Shown piece after piece: positions 9,248-18,100 of a DNA stretch of 64,000 bases. Source of the DNA: Maricaulis sp048268525 (GTDB lineage: Bacteria; Pseudomonadota; Alphaproteobacteria; Caulobacterales; Maricaulaceae); assembly GCF_048268525.1 (NCBI RefSeq), contig NZ_JBLWVH010000001.1, positions 186,001 to 250,000 of the forward strand, in the 5' to 3' direction. Below the pieces are notes generated by a model. That model was not told the origin of the DNA and did no database searches. It saw nothing but the letters and a program-made list of their open reading frames with translations. How positions within the stretch are numbered: the first letter of the stretch is position 1; the number at the start of each line of letters is the position of its first letter. The position numbers and the translations under genes are program-made.

Positions 9248-9501
9248 CCGCCTGAGAAGGGTGACATGAAGGCGATGCGGTCGCCGTCTGTGAGGTTGAG
9301 AGGCGCGTTTCGTGCGACCATCCTGTCGTTGATGGCGAGGCGCACATGTGAGGCCCGCAGGGCGTCTCGTCCGTGTTGTGTTTCGGTGATGAGGGCGATG
9401 AGGCTGTCGACGGTATCGGGTGCCTGCCGGGTGTGGATGCGGGTCGAGCGGCTCCCGATCTGGTCCTGGAGGGGGCCGAAGAATTCGAGTTCAAGCTGCA
9501 T
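9244..9501 (-). CDS. moaD: Molybdopterin synthase sulfur carrier subunit MoaD
   Basis: An 85-residue ubiquitin-like sulfur carrier ending in the required Gly-Gly (PFSGG), which is adenylylated and thiocarboxylated before donating sulfur to MoaE. The FFGPLQDQIGS N-terminal strand and the LTDGDRIAFMSPFSGG tail fit MoaD. It sits five bases after moaA and overlaps moaE by four bases. No MoeB-type adenylyltransferase is present in the window, so activation must be encoded elsewhere. Confidence 0.93.
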   Translation of the reverse strand: MQLELEFFGPLQDQIGSRSTRIHTRQAPDTVDSLIALITETQHGRDALRASHVRLAINDRMVARNAPLNLTDGDRIAFMSPFSGG

Positions 9502-9506
9502 GATGG

Positions 9507-10526
9507 TCAGCCTCCGGTGGTCGCCATGTCGCGGGGAACGGCGGCCGCCGCGCCGCGCGACACATCGAAGTCATGTCCTTGTGCCTTTTGGCGCATGGCG
9601 GTGTCGAGCATGGCGTCGAGCGCATCGGGTTCACCATTGCGCAGCGCGTCGCGCAGGTCCACGGCGCCATTGCGCCCCAGACACATGTAGAGCTTGCCGG
9701 TGCAGGTGAGGCGGACGCGGTTGCAGGTGTCGCAGAAGTTTCCGGTCAGCGGCGAGATGAAGCCGAGGCGCCCGCCGGTCTGCTCGACCCGGACATAGCG
9801 GGCCGGGCCACCGGTATTGTCGGGCAGGTCGGTGAGTGTCCAGCGAGCCTGGAACGTCTCACGAAGCCGGGCGAGAGAGAGGAACTGGTCGGCCCGGTCG
9901 ACGCCGACCTCGCCGATCGGCATCACCTCGATCAGGGTGACGTCATGACCTTCGCCATGGGCCCACTCGATGAGGGCGGGCAGCTGGCGGTCATTGACGC
10001 CCTGCATGGCGACAGCATTGATCTTGACCTGCAGCCCGGCGGCGCTGGCGGCCTTGATGCCGGCCAGTGTCTGCTCCAGCCGGCCGCCCCGGGTGAGGGT
10101 GGAGAAGGTGTCGCGATCGAGTGTGTCCAGGGAGATGTTGACCCGCCGGATGCCGGCCTCGGCCAGGGCGGCGGCGTAGCGTGGCAACTGGGTCGCATTG
10201 GTGGTCAGGCAGACCTCCTCCAGACCGGCCTTGCCGATGCGCGCACCCAGATTCCCGATCAGGCTCAAAATATCCTTGCGGACCAGCGGCTCACCGCCCG
10301 TCAGTCGGATCTTGGTGACCCCGCGGGCGATGAAGCTGTCACACACCGCTGTCAGCTCCTCGAGCGATAACAGGTCCGCCTTGGGCAGGAAGGTCGGCTT
10401 GGCCTTCATGCAGTAAACACAGCGCAGATCGCAGCGGTCGGTGACCGACAGGCGCAGATAGGTGATCTGCCGGCCGAACGTATCGACGAGCGGCGCGCGC
10501 TGAAGGGTCATGTCCGGCCGGTCCAT
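9507..10526 (-). CDS. moaA: GTP 3',8-cyclase MoaA (radical SAM)
   Basis: First enzyme of molybdenum cofactor synthesis. It has the radical-SAM CxxxCxxC motif (Cys32, Cys36, Cys39), the KIRLTGGEPLVRKD SAM-binding segment, and a second C-terminal cysteine cluster (FCDTCNRVRLTC...MC) for the GTP-binding 4Fe-4S centre. It ends in Gly-Gly as MoaA does. I chose the ATG at 10526 because GGAGG lies six bases upstream; a TTG at 10556 is in frame but has no such site. The product is 339 residues. It is the promoter-proximal gene of the seven-gene operon. Confidence 0.95.
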   Translation of the reverse strand: MDRPDMTLQRAPLVDTFGRQITYLRLSVTDRCDLRCVYCMKAKPTFLPKADLLSLEELTAVCDSFIARGVTKIRLTGGEPLVRKDILSLIGNLGARIGKAGLEEVCLTTNATQLPRYAAALAEAGIRRVNISLDTLDRDTFSTLTRGGRLEQTLAGIKAASAAGLQVKINAVAMQGVNDRQLPALIEWAHGEGHDVTLIEVMPIGEVGVDRADQFLSLARLRETFQARWTLTDLPDNTGGPARYVRVEQTGGRLGFISPLTGNFCDTCNRVRLTCTGKLYMCLGRNGAVDLRDALRNGEPDALDAMLDTAMRQKAQGHDFDVSRGAAAAVPRDMATTGG

Positions 10527-10924
10527 CCGGGCCTCCTGATCACTCTGGCTTGACAATTATCATGTCGCCGCGCCGCCGCAAGTGACGTCTCGTCGCATGT
10601 CACGCCAAATTGCCAAAGCCCGCAAAATCATCCGGAGTATTGATATTACCAAAATGACCCGAGGAAGACGCGGCGGGCGAACTGGGCGCCGGTACTCGAT
10701 GACCCTCACTGTCGTTGGGTCAGGCAGCTCTTTGCCCGGGCCATGCGCGACCGGGTGACCCTGGAATTGCGCGTTGGCAGCCTGTCGCCCCGTTGAACGC
10801 GGCTTGCGTTCCGGCGTCGCGGAACTTCCCCGCTTTGATAAGTTTGCCGAGTTGACCGCAGCGCGTTAAACCAATCTCCAGCCTTGCCTTTTCGACCAGC
10901 AGCGATCATCTGGAACAAGGGCAA
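10527..10924. other. Intergenic region between moaA and the response regulator
   Basis: About 400 bp separating divergent genes, so it must carry the promoters of the moa operon (minus) and the response regulator (plus). Visible elements are a GTGAC-N12-GTCAC inverted repeat at about 10582-10603, an AT-rich patch around 10628-10656, and TTGACC at 10852-10857 as a possible -35 box without a convincing -10. I could not fit a molybdenum-cofactor riboswitch by eye. A 53-codon ORF at 10597-10758 has no clear ribosome binding site. Confidence 0.5.
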
Positions 10925-11602
10925 ATGAGGGACAGGGATGTCGGAGCCGCTCGAAAAATGAGAGCCACACGACGGATTGCGCTGGTTGATGACCACCGCA
11001 TGTTTTCCGACGGTTTCAGCGCATTGCTGATGCAATTGCGCGAAGGGCATACCGTCGAAGTCTTCGATGACCCGGTCGAATTCCTCAAGTCTTTCGCGTC
11101 TGATTCCGGTTATGACCTGATAATCCTCGACCTCGTCATGCGGACCATGAATGGTCTCGCCCTGCTGGCCGCCATTCGTGAGCGCAAGTCGCGCTGCCCG
11201 GTCCTGATGCTGTCCGGGATCGGTGCCGAGCCTCCTCTCGCGGAAATGAAAAAGCTTGGCGCGCGGGGCTTTGTGCACAAGTCCGCGGATACCGACACGC
11301 TTCTTGAGGCCGTTGACGGAATTCTGGCCGGTCAGAGCCGTTTTTTCGGAGCTCCGGAAGCCGACGGCGACACGGATGATGACTGGCTACCCCGTGGCGA
11401 CCGCCCGCTGCCGCGCCTCGGCCAACGCCAGCTTGAGATCGTGCATCTGATGGCGCGCGGGGCCACGAACAAGGAAGTCGCGGCGACGCTCAATATCAGC
11501 GAAAACACGGTCAAATCCCACATGCGGGCGATTTTCGAGGCGCTGGATGTTCATACCCGGACCGCCTGCGTGCGCAAGGCCCAGGCACTCGGATTGATCT
11601 AG
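10925..11602 (+). CDS. LuxR/NarL-type response regulator
   Basis: A 225-residue two-component regulator: an N-terminal receiver (acidic pair in LVDDH, phospho-acceptor Asp69 in LIILDLVMR, conserved Lys in FVHKSADTD) and a C-terminal LuxR-type helix-turn-helix (QLEIVHLMARGATNKEVAATLNISENTVKSH). The start at 10925 has AAGGG five bases upstream; a second ATG at 10958 would still leave a complete receiver. Its stop is four bases from the stop of the convergent hybrid kinase gene, which is the obvious partner. Targets are unknown; nearby candidates are the GPH symporter and the giant adhesin. Confidence 0.9.
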   Translation: MRDRDVGAARKMRATRRIALVDDHRMFSDGFSALLMQLREGHTVEVFDDPVEFLKSFASDSGYDLIILDLVMRTMNGLALLAAIRERKSRCPVLMLSGIGAEPPLAEMKKLGARGFVHKSADTDTLLEAVDGILAGQSRFFGAPEADGDTDDDWLPRGDRPLPRLGQRQLEIVHLMARGATNKEVAATLNISENTVKSHMRAIFEALDVHTRTACVRKAQALGLI

Positions 11603-11606
11603 CCGG

Positions 11607-13376
11607 TCAGGGGGCCGGCCGGACGTGTTCCATCAGGATCGCGTGCAATTGGGTGGTATCGGCCGGCTTCGCCAGAACCGTGATGTTGTCGATGCTCTCC
11701 ACGCGCTCGAACTGGTAGATGTCCCCGGTCAGCAATACGGCGAACACATCGCTCAGGACTTCCGCCCGAAGCGCCAGGATGGTGTCCAGCCCGTCTTCGC
11801 CGTCGGCCAGTCGCTTGTCGATGATCAGCAGCGCCGGCTCGGCGTCGGCCCAGGACAGCAGCTCAAGCGCTTCCGCGCCGGACGCCGCCGCGATCACACG
11901 GCAACCCCAATCGGTCAGCAGCATGGTCAGTCCTTCGCGCAGTGCCGCTTCGTCTTCGACGAGAACGACCAGCGGCGAGCCGGCGATGCTCGTAATGGCG
12001 GGTGTCTCGGGACGGGCTGCCGGCTGAACCTGGCGGAAGGGCAGCACGATACCGGCCCGGGTTCCCACGCCCGGTTCGCTGTCAAAGCGTAGTTCCACGT
12101 CAAGCTTGCGGGCGAGCTGACTGACAATGGTCAGCCCCAGGCCAAGCCCTTGTGGTGCGTCATTCCCGGATGAACCCAGCTGGACATACTCATCGAAAAT
12201 CCGGGCCCGGTCGGCCGCCTCGATGCCCGGTCCCGTATCGACAACCTCGACGAAAACCGAGAGATTTTCTTGATGCCAGTGCAGATCGACCCGGCCGCCG
12301 GGCGGCGTGTAACGGATGGCGTTGGCAAGCAGGTTGCGCAGGATACGTGTGACCAGCAAAGGGTCGCTTTCGACCCAGACCGGAGCCTCGCTGATGATCA
12401 AAGCGATGTCGCCATCCACCGCCATCGCACCGAACTCAGCCCTGAGCCCGTCCAGTTCTGCCGCGAGGTCAAACACGCGTTTGCGGGCAATCACGGCGCC
12501 ACTGTCCAGTCGCGCCGTCTCGACAAGCGCCTGCAGCAAGTGCTGCTGGCTCCGCCAGCACCCCTCGATCTTGTCCAGCATCTCGACCTGGTCGGGCTGG
12601 TTCAGGGTGCGGCGCATGGCTGTGATGAAAAAGCTTTGCGCCTGCAGGGGTTGGGACATGTCGTGGCTGGTTGCGGCGAGGAAGCGGGACTTGCTGGCGC
12701 TGGCCTGTTCGATGACGCGGTTCTGTTCCTGAAGCTTGCGGGTCAACTCTGCCGTCCGCGCCGCGGCCAGTGTGGCGATCGTCTGCAGTTCGGCCCGGGC
12801 ACTGACCATCAATCCGAAGGCGTAATAGATCAGCAATCCGATCCCGATGATCCGCAGCGGCCCCTCGACGGTCAGGAGCCAGTAGGCGGAAAAGGGAAAG
12901 AGTGTGCTGGTGGCCAGGCTGACATAGGTCGGACGGTATTCAGCGCTGGGCATCATCCCGCCGACCGTGATCGAGAACACCATATTGATGGCGATGAACA
13001 GGTTGAACAGGTTGTCGGCGTCGAGATAGGCGATGGCGAGGCCGCCCCAGACCAGACCGGTCGCGCCGGAAATCGCCGTGTGTACCGTCAGGTATCGCTT
13101 GTAATTCTCGCTGGTGACTCCGTCCGGCGCCAGCAGCTTCGCTGCCAGGTAGACGACCGCGACCATCGAGCTGGTGCAGGCCAGCCACAGGCCGGCAAAC
13201 CGCACGTCGCCATTCAGGACGACAAGCGCCGCGAGATAAAGAACGACGCATTCGACGACCAGGCATGAGGTGCGGGTACGCGCGTGCAACAGCCGGGCCT
13301 GATCGAGACGGCGCTGATCGAGGTCTGCATGGATAGGCGTCGCGGGTTCCGGATTGTCTCGGGCGGGATCGGTCAT
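11607..13376 (-). CDS. Hybrid sensor histidine kinase with C-terminal receiver
   Basis: A 589-residue membrane kinase. The N-terminal part (about residues 30-200) has several hydrophobic segments. A coiled stretch precedes the phospho-acceptor box TSHDMSQPLQ (His near residue 255), followed by a HATPase domain (NLLANAIRYTPPGG, DTGPGIEAADRARIFDEY, GLGLGLTIVSQLA). The C-terminal receiver has acidic VEDEA and Asp in LLIIDKRLADG. The H-box is the His-Asp-x-x-Gln-Pro-Leu variant seen in NahK/ErcS-type kinases rather than the usual HExRTPL. I chose the ATG at 13376 (GAGGG upstream); another start at 13436 would add a non-conserved leader. It is convergent with the response regulator. Confidence 0.9.
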   Translation of the reverse strand: MTDPARDNPEPATPIHADLDQRRLDQARLLHARTRTSCLVVECVVLYLAALVVLNGDVRFAGLWLACTSSMVAVVYLAAKLLAPDGVTSENYKRYLTVHTAISGATGLVWGGLAIAYLDADNLFNLFIAINMVFSITVGGMMPSAEYRPTYVSLATSTLFPFSAYWLLTVEGPLRIIGIGLLIYYAFGLMVSARAELQTIATLAAARTAELTRKLQEQNRVIEQASASKSRFLAATSHDMSQPLQAQSFFITAMRRTLNQPDQVEMLDKIEGCWRSQQHLLQALVETARLDSGAVIARKRVFDLAAELDGLRAEFGAMAVDGDIALIISEAPVWVESDPLLVTRILRNLLANAIRYTPPGGRVDLHWHQENLSVFVEVVDTGPGIEAADRARIFDEYVQLGSSGNDAPQGLGLGLTIVSQLARKLDVELRFDSEPGVGTRAGIVLPFRQVQPAARPETPAITSIAGSPLVVLVEDEAALREGLTMLLTDWGCRVIAAASGAEALELLSWADAEPALLIIDKRLADGEDGLDTILALRAEVLSDVFAVLLTGDIYQFERVESIDNITVLAKPADTTQLHAILMEHVRPAP

Positions 13377-13480
13377 GAAGGGCCCTCGGAACGCCTCAGC
13401 TGGCGCCGACGTGGAGCCTTCCCGCAAGATTGCCACCGTGGTCGGTTCGGCTCAACCGCCCGAACGGGTGAGAAGGCGGC

Positions 13481-14878
13481 TCAACCGGTGTCGCTGCGGG
13501 TGGCCAATTGATTGATGATGGACCGGTGTTGTTCCCGGCTGACCGGATATCGACGGGTCACAATCACCATCGCCAGCATGAATGCAGCCGGAATCCAGGA
13601 CACCATGGCGGTGATGGAATCGAGGGCATGTGCACCTGGTGCTTCTTCCGCGGCGTAGCCAGTTAGTGTCAGCAATCCGCCGGTCAGCAGTGCCGCCAGC
13701 CCGGCCGAACATTTCTGGACAAAGGTGGTCAGCCCAAAGGTCCGGGCTTCAACGCGGATGCCGGTGCTCAGCTCGCCATGGTCGATCACATCGGGCAACA
13801 TCGACCAGAACATGACCGGGATGGCGGCGCTGCCGGCGCCGATCAGGCAGACGGCTGCCAGGGCGACCGCTGTCCCGCCGATCGGGGCCAGCCCCATCAA
13901 TACATAGCCGGCCGTCGCGACCAGCAGGCCGCTGATCATTGTTGATCGCTTGGAGGTCCGGGCTGACAGCATCATCCACAGCGGAGCCGTGATGATCATC
14001 GCCAGGGCCGGACCTGCCAGAACCGCGGCGGTGATGTCGGGTGCATTCAGGACGTGGTTGAGAAAATAGAGTTGGCTCTGCGTGAACAGCGCGAATCCAA
14101 TGGTCGCCAACATCATCAGAACGAGCAGGCGTTGCAGCGGCCCATTGCGGCGGGTGGCCGTCCAGAGTTCCAGAATGTCCTGACGAATATTGGCCTTGGG
14201 TGCGAAGGGCCGGGATTGGTCGGGTTCCCGGGTCGCCAGGCTGGATCCCAGCAGGATGGCGACAATGAGGGCACCGATCACGAACGACGCCAGAGCATAC
14301 CCGGTCCGCTCGCCGGCATGGGCAACGGACTGGACAAGCAGGGGGGTCGCGATGGCGACAGTCAGCCCGCCCAATGCCGCGCCGATGACCCGGAGGGCGG
14401 ACAGGCTGCTGCGCACGTCACCGTCGGTGGTCAGGCGCACGGGCAATGTGTTGTAGGGCATGCTGGCATAGGTGTAGGCCGTGCGGAAGATGAGGTGACC
14501 GACAAAGGCGGCGCCGATGGTCCAGATTGCACCGCCGGCGGGTACCGTGAACAGCAGGGTGTAGCTTATTCCCAGCGGAATGGCGGCGTGTCGCAACAGC
14601 GGGCCGTAGCGGCCCCGGCGGGCCGCGAACCGTTCGGCGCGGCTGGCGATCAATGGATCGGAGACCGCATCCCAGATCATGCCCGTCAGATAGATCGCGC
14701 CGGCGACCCAGGGCGAGAGATGCAACACGTCCGTATAGAAATAGAGCAGGAACAGCGCGGCGCCCTGCCAGGCCGCCACAAAGCCGAAATCGCCGATGCC
14801 GTATCCAATGCGTGTGCCGATGCCCAGAGGCGTGCGGGCCGATGGCGTGATCGGTAAATGGGTATTGGGCAGACTCAT
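13481..14878 (-). CDS. GPH-family (glycoside-pentoside-hexuronide) MFS symporter
   Basis: A 465-residue membrane protein with about 12 hydrophobic segments. The N-terminal signature (GIGDFGFVAAWQ, then GMIWDAVSDPLIASRAERF...GRYGPLLRHAA) is that of Na+ or H+ coupled sugar symporters of the MelB/GPH family. I chose the ATG at 14878 (AAAGG upstream), which puts about 25 residues before the first helix. It lies upstream of the hybrid kinase on the same strand with a 104-bp gap, and is divergent from the adhesin gene. The sugar is unknown. A second, distant paralogue is encoded at 53.8 kb. Confidence 0.85.
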   Translation of the reverse strand: MSLPNTHLPITPSARTPLGIGTRIGYGIGDFGFVAAWQGAALFLLYFYTDVLHLSPWVAGAIYLTGMIWDAVSDPLIASRAERFAARRGRYGPLLRHAAIPLGISYTLLFTVPAGGAIWTIGAAFVGHLIFRTAYTYASMPYNTLPVRLTTDGDVRSSLSALRVIGAALGGLTVAIATPLLVQSVAHAGERTGYALASFVIGALIVAILLGSSLATREPDQSRPFAPKANIRQDILELWTATRRNGPLQRLLVLMMLATIGFALFTQSQLYFLNHVLNAPDITAAVLAGPALAMIITAPLWMMLSARTSKRSTMISGLLVATAGYVLMGLAPIGGTAVALAAVCLIGAGSAAIPVMFWSMLPDVIDHGELSTGIRVEARTFGLTTFVQKCSAGLAALLTGGLLTLTGYAAEEAPGAHALDSITAMVSWIPAAFMLAMVIVTRRYPVSREQHRSIINQLATRSDTG

Positions 14879-15112
14879 CAGCGCAGGCCTTTCAAGCGAC
14901 CGTGTGAACGGTCGGCAAGACCACCCGTTTGGGTGATTGTTGCTACCGGCAAAATCCGGCCCAATCAAATTTAAATCAAACCTTTATCCAGATTGCGGGC
15001 GTGCGCCTGTGGCGGGATGGGGGGTGTTCGATTTGAGGTTGCGCAAGGGGATGCCGGGCCCGGGTTTCAGGGAAGCCTTCCGGCAGTTCGCAGCGGTCAG
15101 GGGAGTTCAGTG

Positions 15113-18100
15113 ATGGTGTCGATTGTTTCACGCGCGTCGCGCGCGGTTGTCCAATTCGGTCAACAGGCAGCGCAATTGGTCCGTTCCCAGCTCCCCGCAA
15201 CAGGCCGGATGGTGGTTGCTGCTGCCGGCTTGGCGCTGCTGGCGCCCGCCGTTTCACACGCCGTGCCCGCCGCGCCGCGGCTGGAAACCGTGAACGGGTC
15301 AACCTACACCAATGCCGACACCCTGACCTTCAATATCTCGTTCGACAGCGAAGTCCGCAATGTCGATGCGACTGATTTCGAAGTCACCGGCTCGACCGCG
15401 ACGATTACCAACCTGGTCAGTACCGGCAGTGACGCCCGCTATTATCGCGCCGCCGTAGAGGGTGGAGATCTGGCTGACCTCAACGGCCATGTCGATCTTG
15501 TTCTTGTCGCGGGTCAGGATATCGAAAATCTCTTTGGTGTTGCGCTGACCAATCTTGCGACGGTCTCCCCGGAAGGGACGACGGTCAATAACACACCACC
15601 CAATTGCGCCTTCTCTTCGGCCGCGTCGGCGCCGGTGACGTCCACCTTCACGGTCGATGTGGCGTGCACGCCGCAGGATGGCTTCGCCGACCTGATTGTC
15701 GGATTCGGTTCCGATGATCTCGTGCTGTCCAATGCCAGCCTGGAGAGCTTTTCATTCAACGCCTATGCCACGTCCGGCAGCTTTGTGTTGCGCCCGCTCG
15801 ACGCGGGAACCATCACGGTCGATCTGCCCGCTGGCAGCCTTTACGACGACGCGAGCAACCCCAATACGGCGTCGACACAGTTCTCAATTTCATCGGACGT
15901 GACCGTTCCGACGGTCGCGATGAACCCCTGGTCCCTGTCGCCCTACTCTGGACCCCTCACGCTGGGTATCACCTTCTCCGAAAGCGTGACCGGGTTCGAC
16001 CCCGCGACCGATCTCGTGCTTTCCAACGCAACCATTGCCGTGCTGAGTTCAGGCTCGCGCTCGTTCACGCTGACCGTCACGCCCACTGCTCAGGGGGCCT
16101 TCACGGTTGACCTTCCTGCCGGGGTTGCCGTCGATGCAGACGGGTTCGCCAACACCGCGGCGACCCAGTTTGCGGGCGTCTATGATACGCAAGCGCCGGT
16201 CTACACGCTGAGCAGCGCTGTGGTTTCTCCAGCGATCGACAATTTCACTCTGGATATCAGCGTATCCGAGGACGTCCATTTCCAGTCGAGCTATCTGACC
16301 GTGACCAATGGTACGGCATCGGGGCTCTCTGGTTCCGGTTCGAACTACCAGGTGACAATCCGGCCGACGTCCAACACCGAGGGCACCGTAACGGTCGAGC
16401 TCGAAGCGGGCGCGGCACCGGACAGGGCCGGCAATGACAACGCAGCCGCGACTCCCTTCTCGATCGCCTATGACCTCAAGTCTCCGCGGATTGATACAGT
16501 CGAGCGGCTCAACCCGGCGTCCGAGGTCACCAATGCGGACAGTCTGACATTCACCGTGACCTTCACCGAAGACGTGACCGGCTTTGATGCTGCTGACCTG
16601 CGTACGATCAGTGACGATGCCACAAGCCCGACAACCGGCACCATTACGCAGGTCGTTTCGACCTCGCCCAGCCAATATCAAGTGACGGTCAGTGGCGGTG
16701 ACCTGGCCACCATCGGCGGCAATCACAGCACTGGGGGAAGCGTCTCGCTGACCCTGTTCGGGCAACACTCCATGACAATCGAGGATGTCGCCGGTCGGGC
16801 GATGACCAGCTATGGGGCGGCGACGTCGCAAGAGTTTTATCAAATCGACAATACGAAGCCTGGTCTCACCATTTCCGGCCCGGCGCTGGCCGCTTCCGAT
16901 TTCACGGTGACCTTCACCTTCGATGAGGATGTCACCGGATTCACGCTGGACGATGTCGTTGCCACCAATGTCACGCTCGACAATCTGTCCGGCTCCGGCG
17001 ACGTCTACACAGCCGATGCGACCGTGAACGGGAATACGCCGATCACGATCAATGTCGCAGCCAATGCGGCTGAGGACGAGGCCGGTAATACAAGCACGGC
17101 GGCGAGCGAGTACTCGGTTGCCTATGACGGAACGGCACCGACTGTCCTGTCCATCGAGCGCGATACGCCAACAGACGAGTACACCAATGCCAACAGCCTG
17201 ACCTGGCTCGTGACGTTCTCCGAAGCCGTGCAGGGCGTTGGAATTCCGGATTTCACGGTCGATGGAACGACGGGCTCCGTGATTTCTGTCGCCAGTGCGG
17301 GGGGCAATGCCTATGAAGTGATTGTCGGTGGGGGGGATATTTCCACGATGACCGGCACGGTGACGCTGTCGTTCGCGGCGGGTGCATCGATCACCGACGC
17401 CAATGGTCTGGCCCTGACGGAAACCAGCCCGAGTGGCGCCAATGAGGACACCTATCGGGTCTCCCATGCCGCCCCGGTCATCGCCAGCCTCACACGCCAG
17501 ACACCGGCGAGCGAATACACCAATGCCGACAGTCTCACCTGGGACATGCAGTTCTCGTCGATCTCCAGCTTCTTCTCGCTCGATGCCGATGATTTCACGC
17601 TGACGGGTTCGACGGCGACCCTCGAGGTCACGCGTTATTCCATCGGCTTTTACATCACCGCATCCGGCGGTGACCTGGCCAGTGCCAATGGCGAAGTCCG
17701 CTTGCGTCTGAACAGTGGTTTCTATCCGGACGAGTACGGCAATGAGTTGAATGGCAGCACCGCTCCGACCGGTGCCAATGAAAACACTTTCTGGCTCGAC
17801 AATACGGCGCCGACAACCACCATCTATACAGATGGGACGGGCGGGAGTTCAGACCCGTTTGAGGTCACGGTGGTGTTTTCCGAAGTTGTCACCGGGTTCG
17901 ATGCCAGCGACCTCGACATCGGAAACGCGACGGCGTCTGACATCGTTGAAACCGTCGCCGGCCGCTTCTTCACCTTTAACCTGACGCCGACAGCGGACGG
18001 CCTGATTTCTCTGGCCATCGACGCCGCGGTGGCACAGGACACGGCGGGCAATGACAACACGGCCGCGGAAACCTGGTCGGAGTATTTCGACAATACCGCA

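Noticed and set aside
10527..10700. Molybdenum-cofactor riboswitch before moaA
   Set aside because: I could not match the conserved helices by eye; an Infernal search with the Moco RNA model would decide.
10597..10758. Small 53-codon Arg-rich ORF between moaA and the response regulator
   Set aside because: No Shine-Dalgarno and no recognisable fold; kept only as a note in the intergenic entry.
16049..17467. 472-codon minus-strand frame inside the adhesin gene
   Set aside because: Shadow of the repetitive adhesin sequence; composition is Arg/Gly/Ile rich without known motifs.
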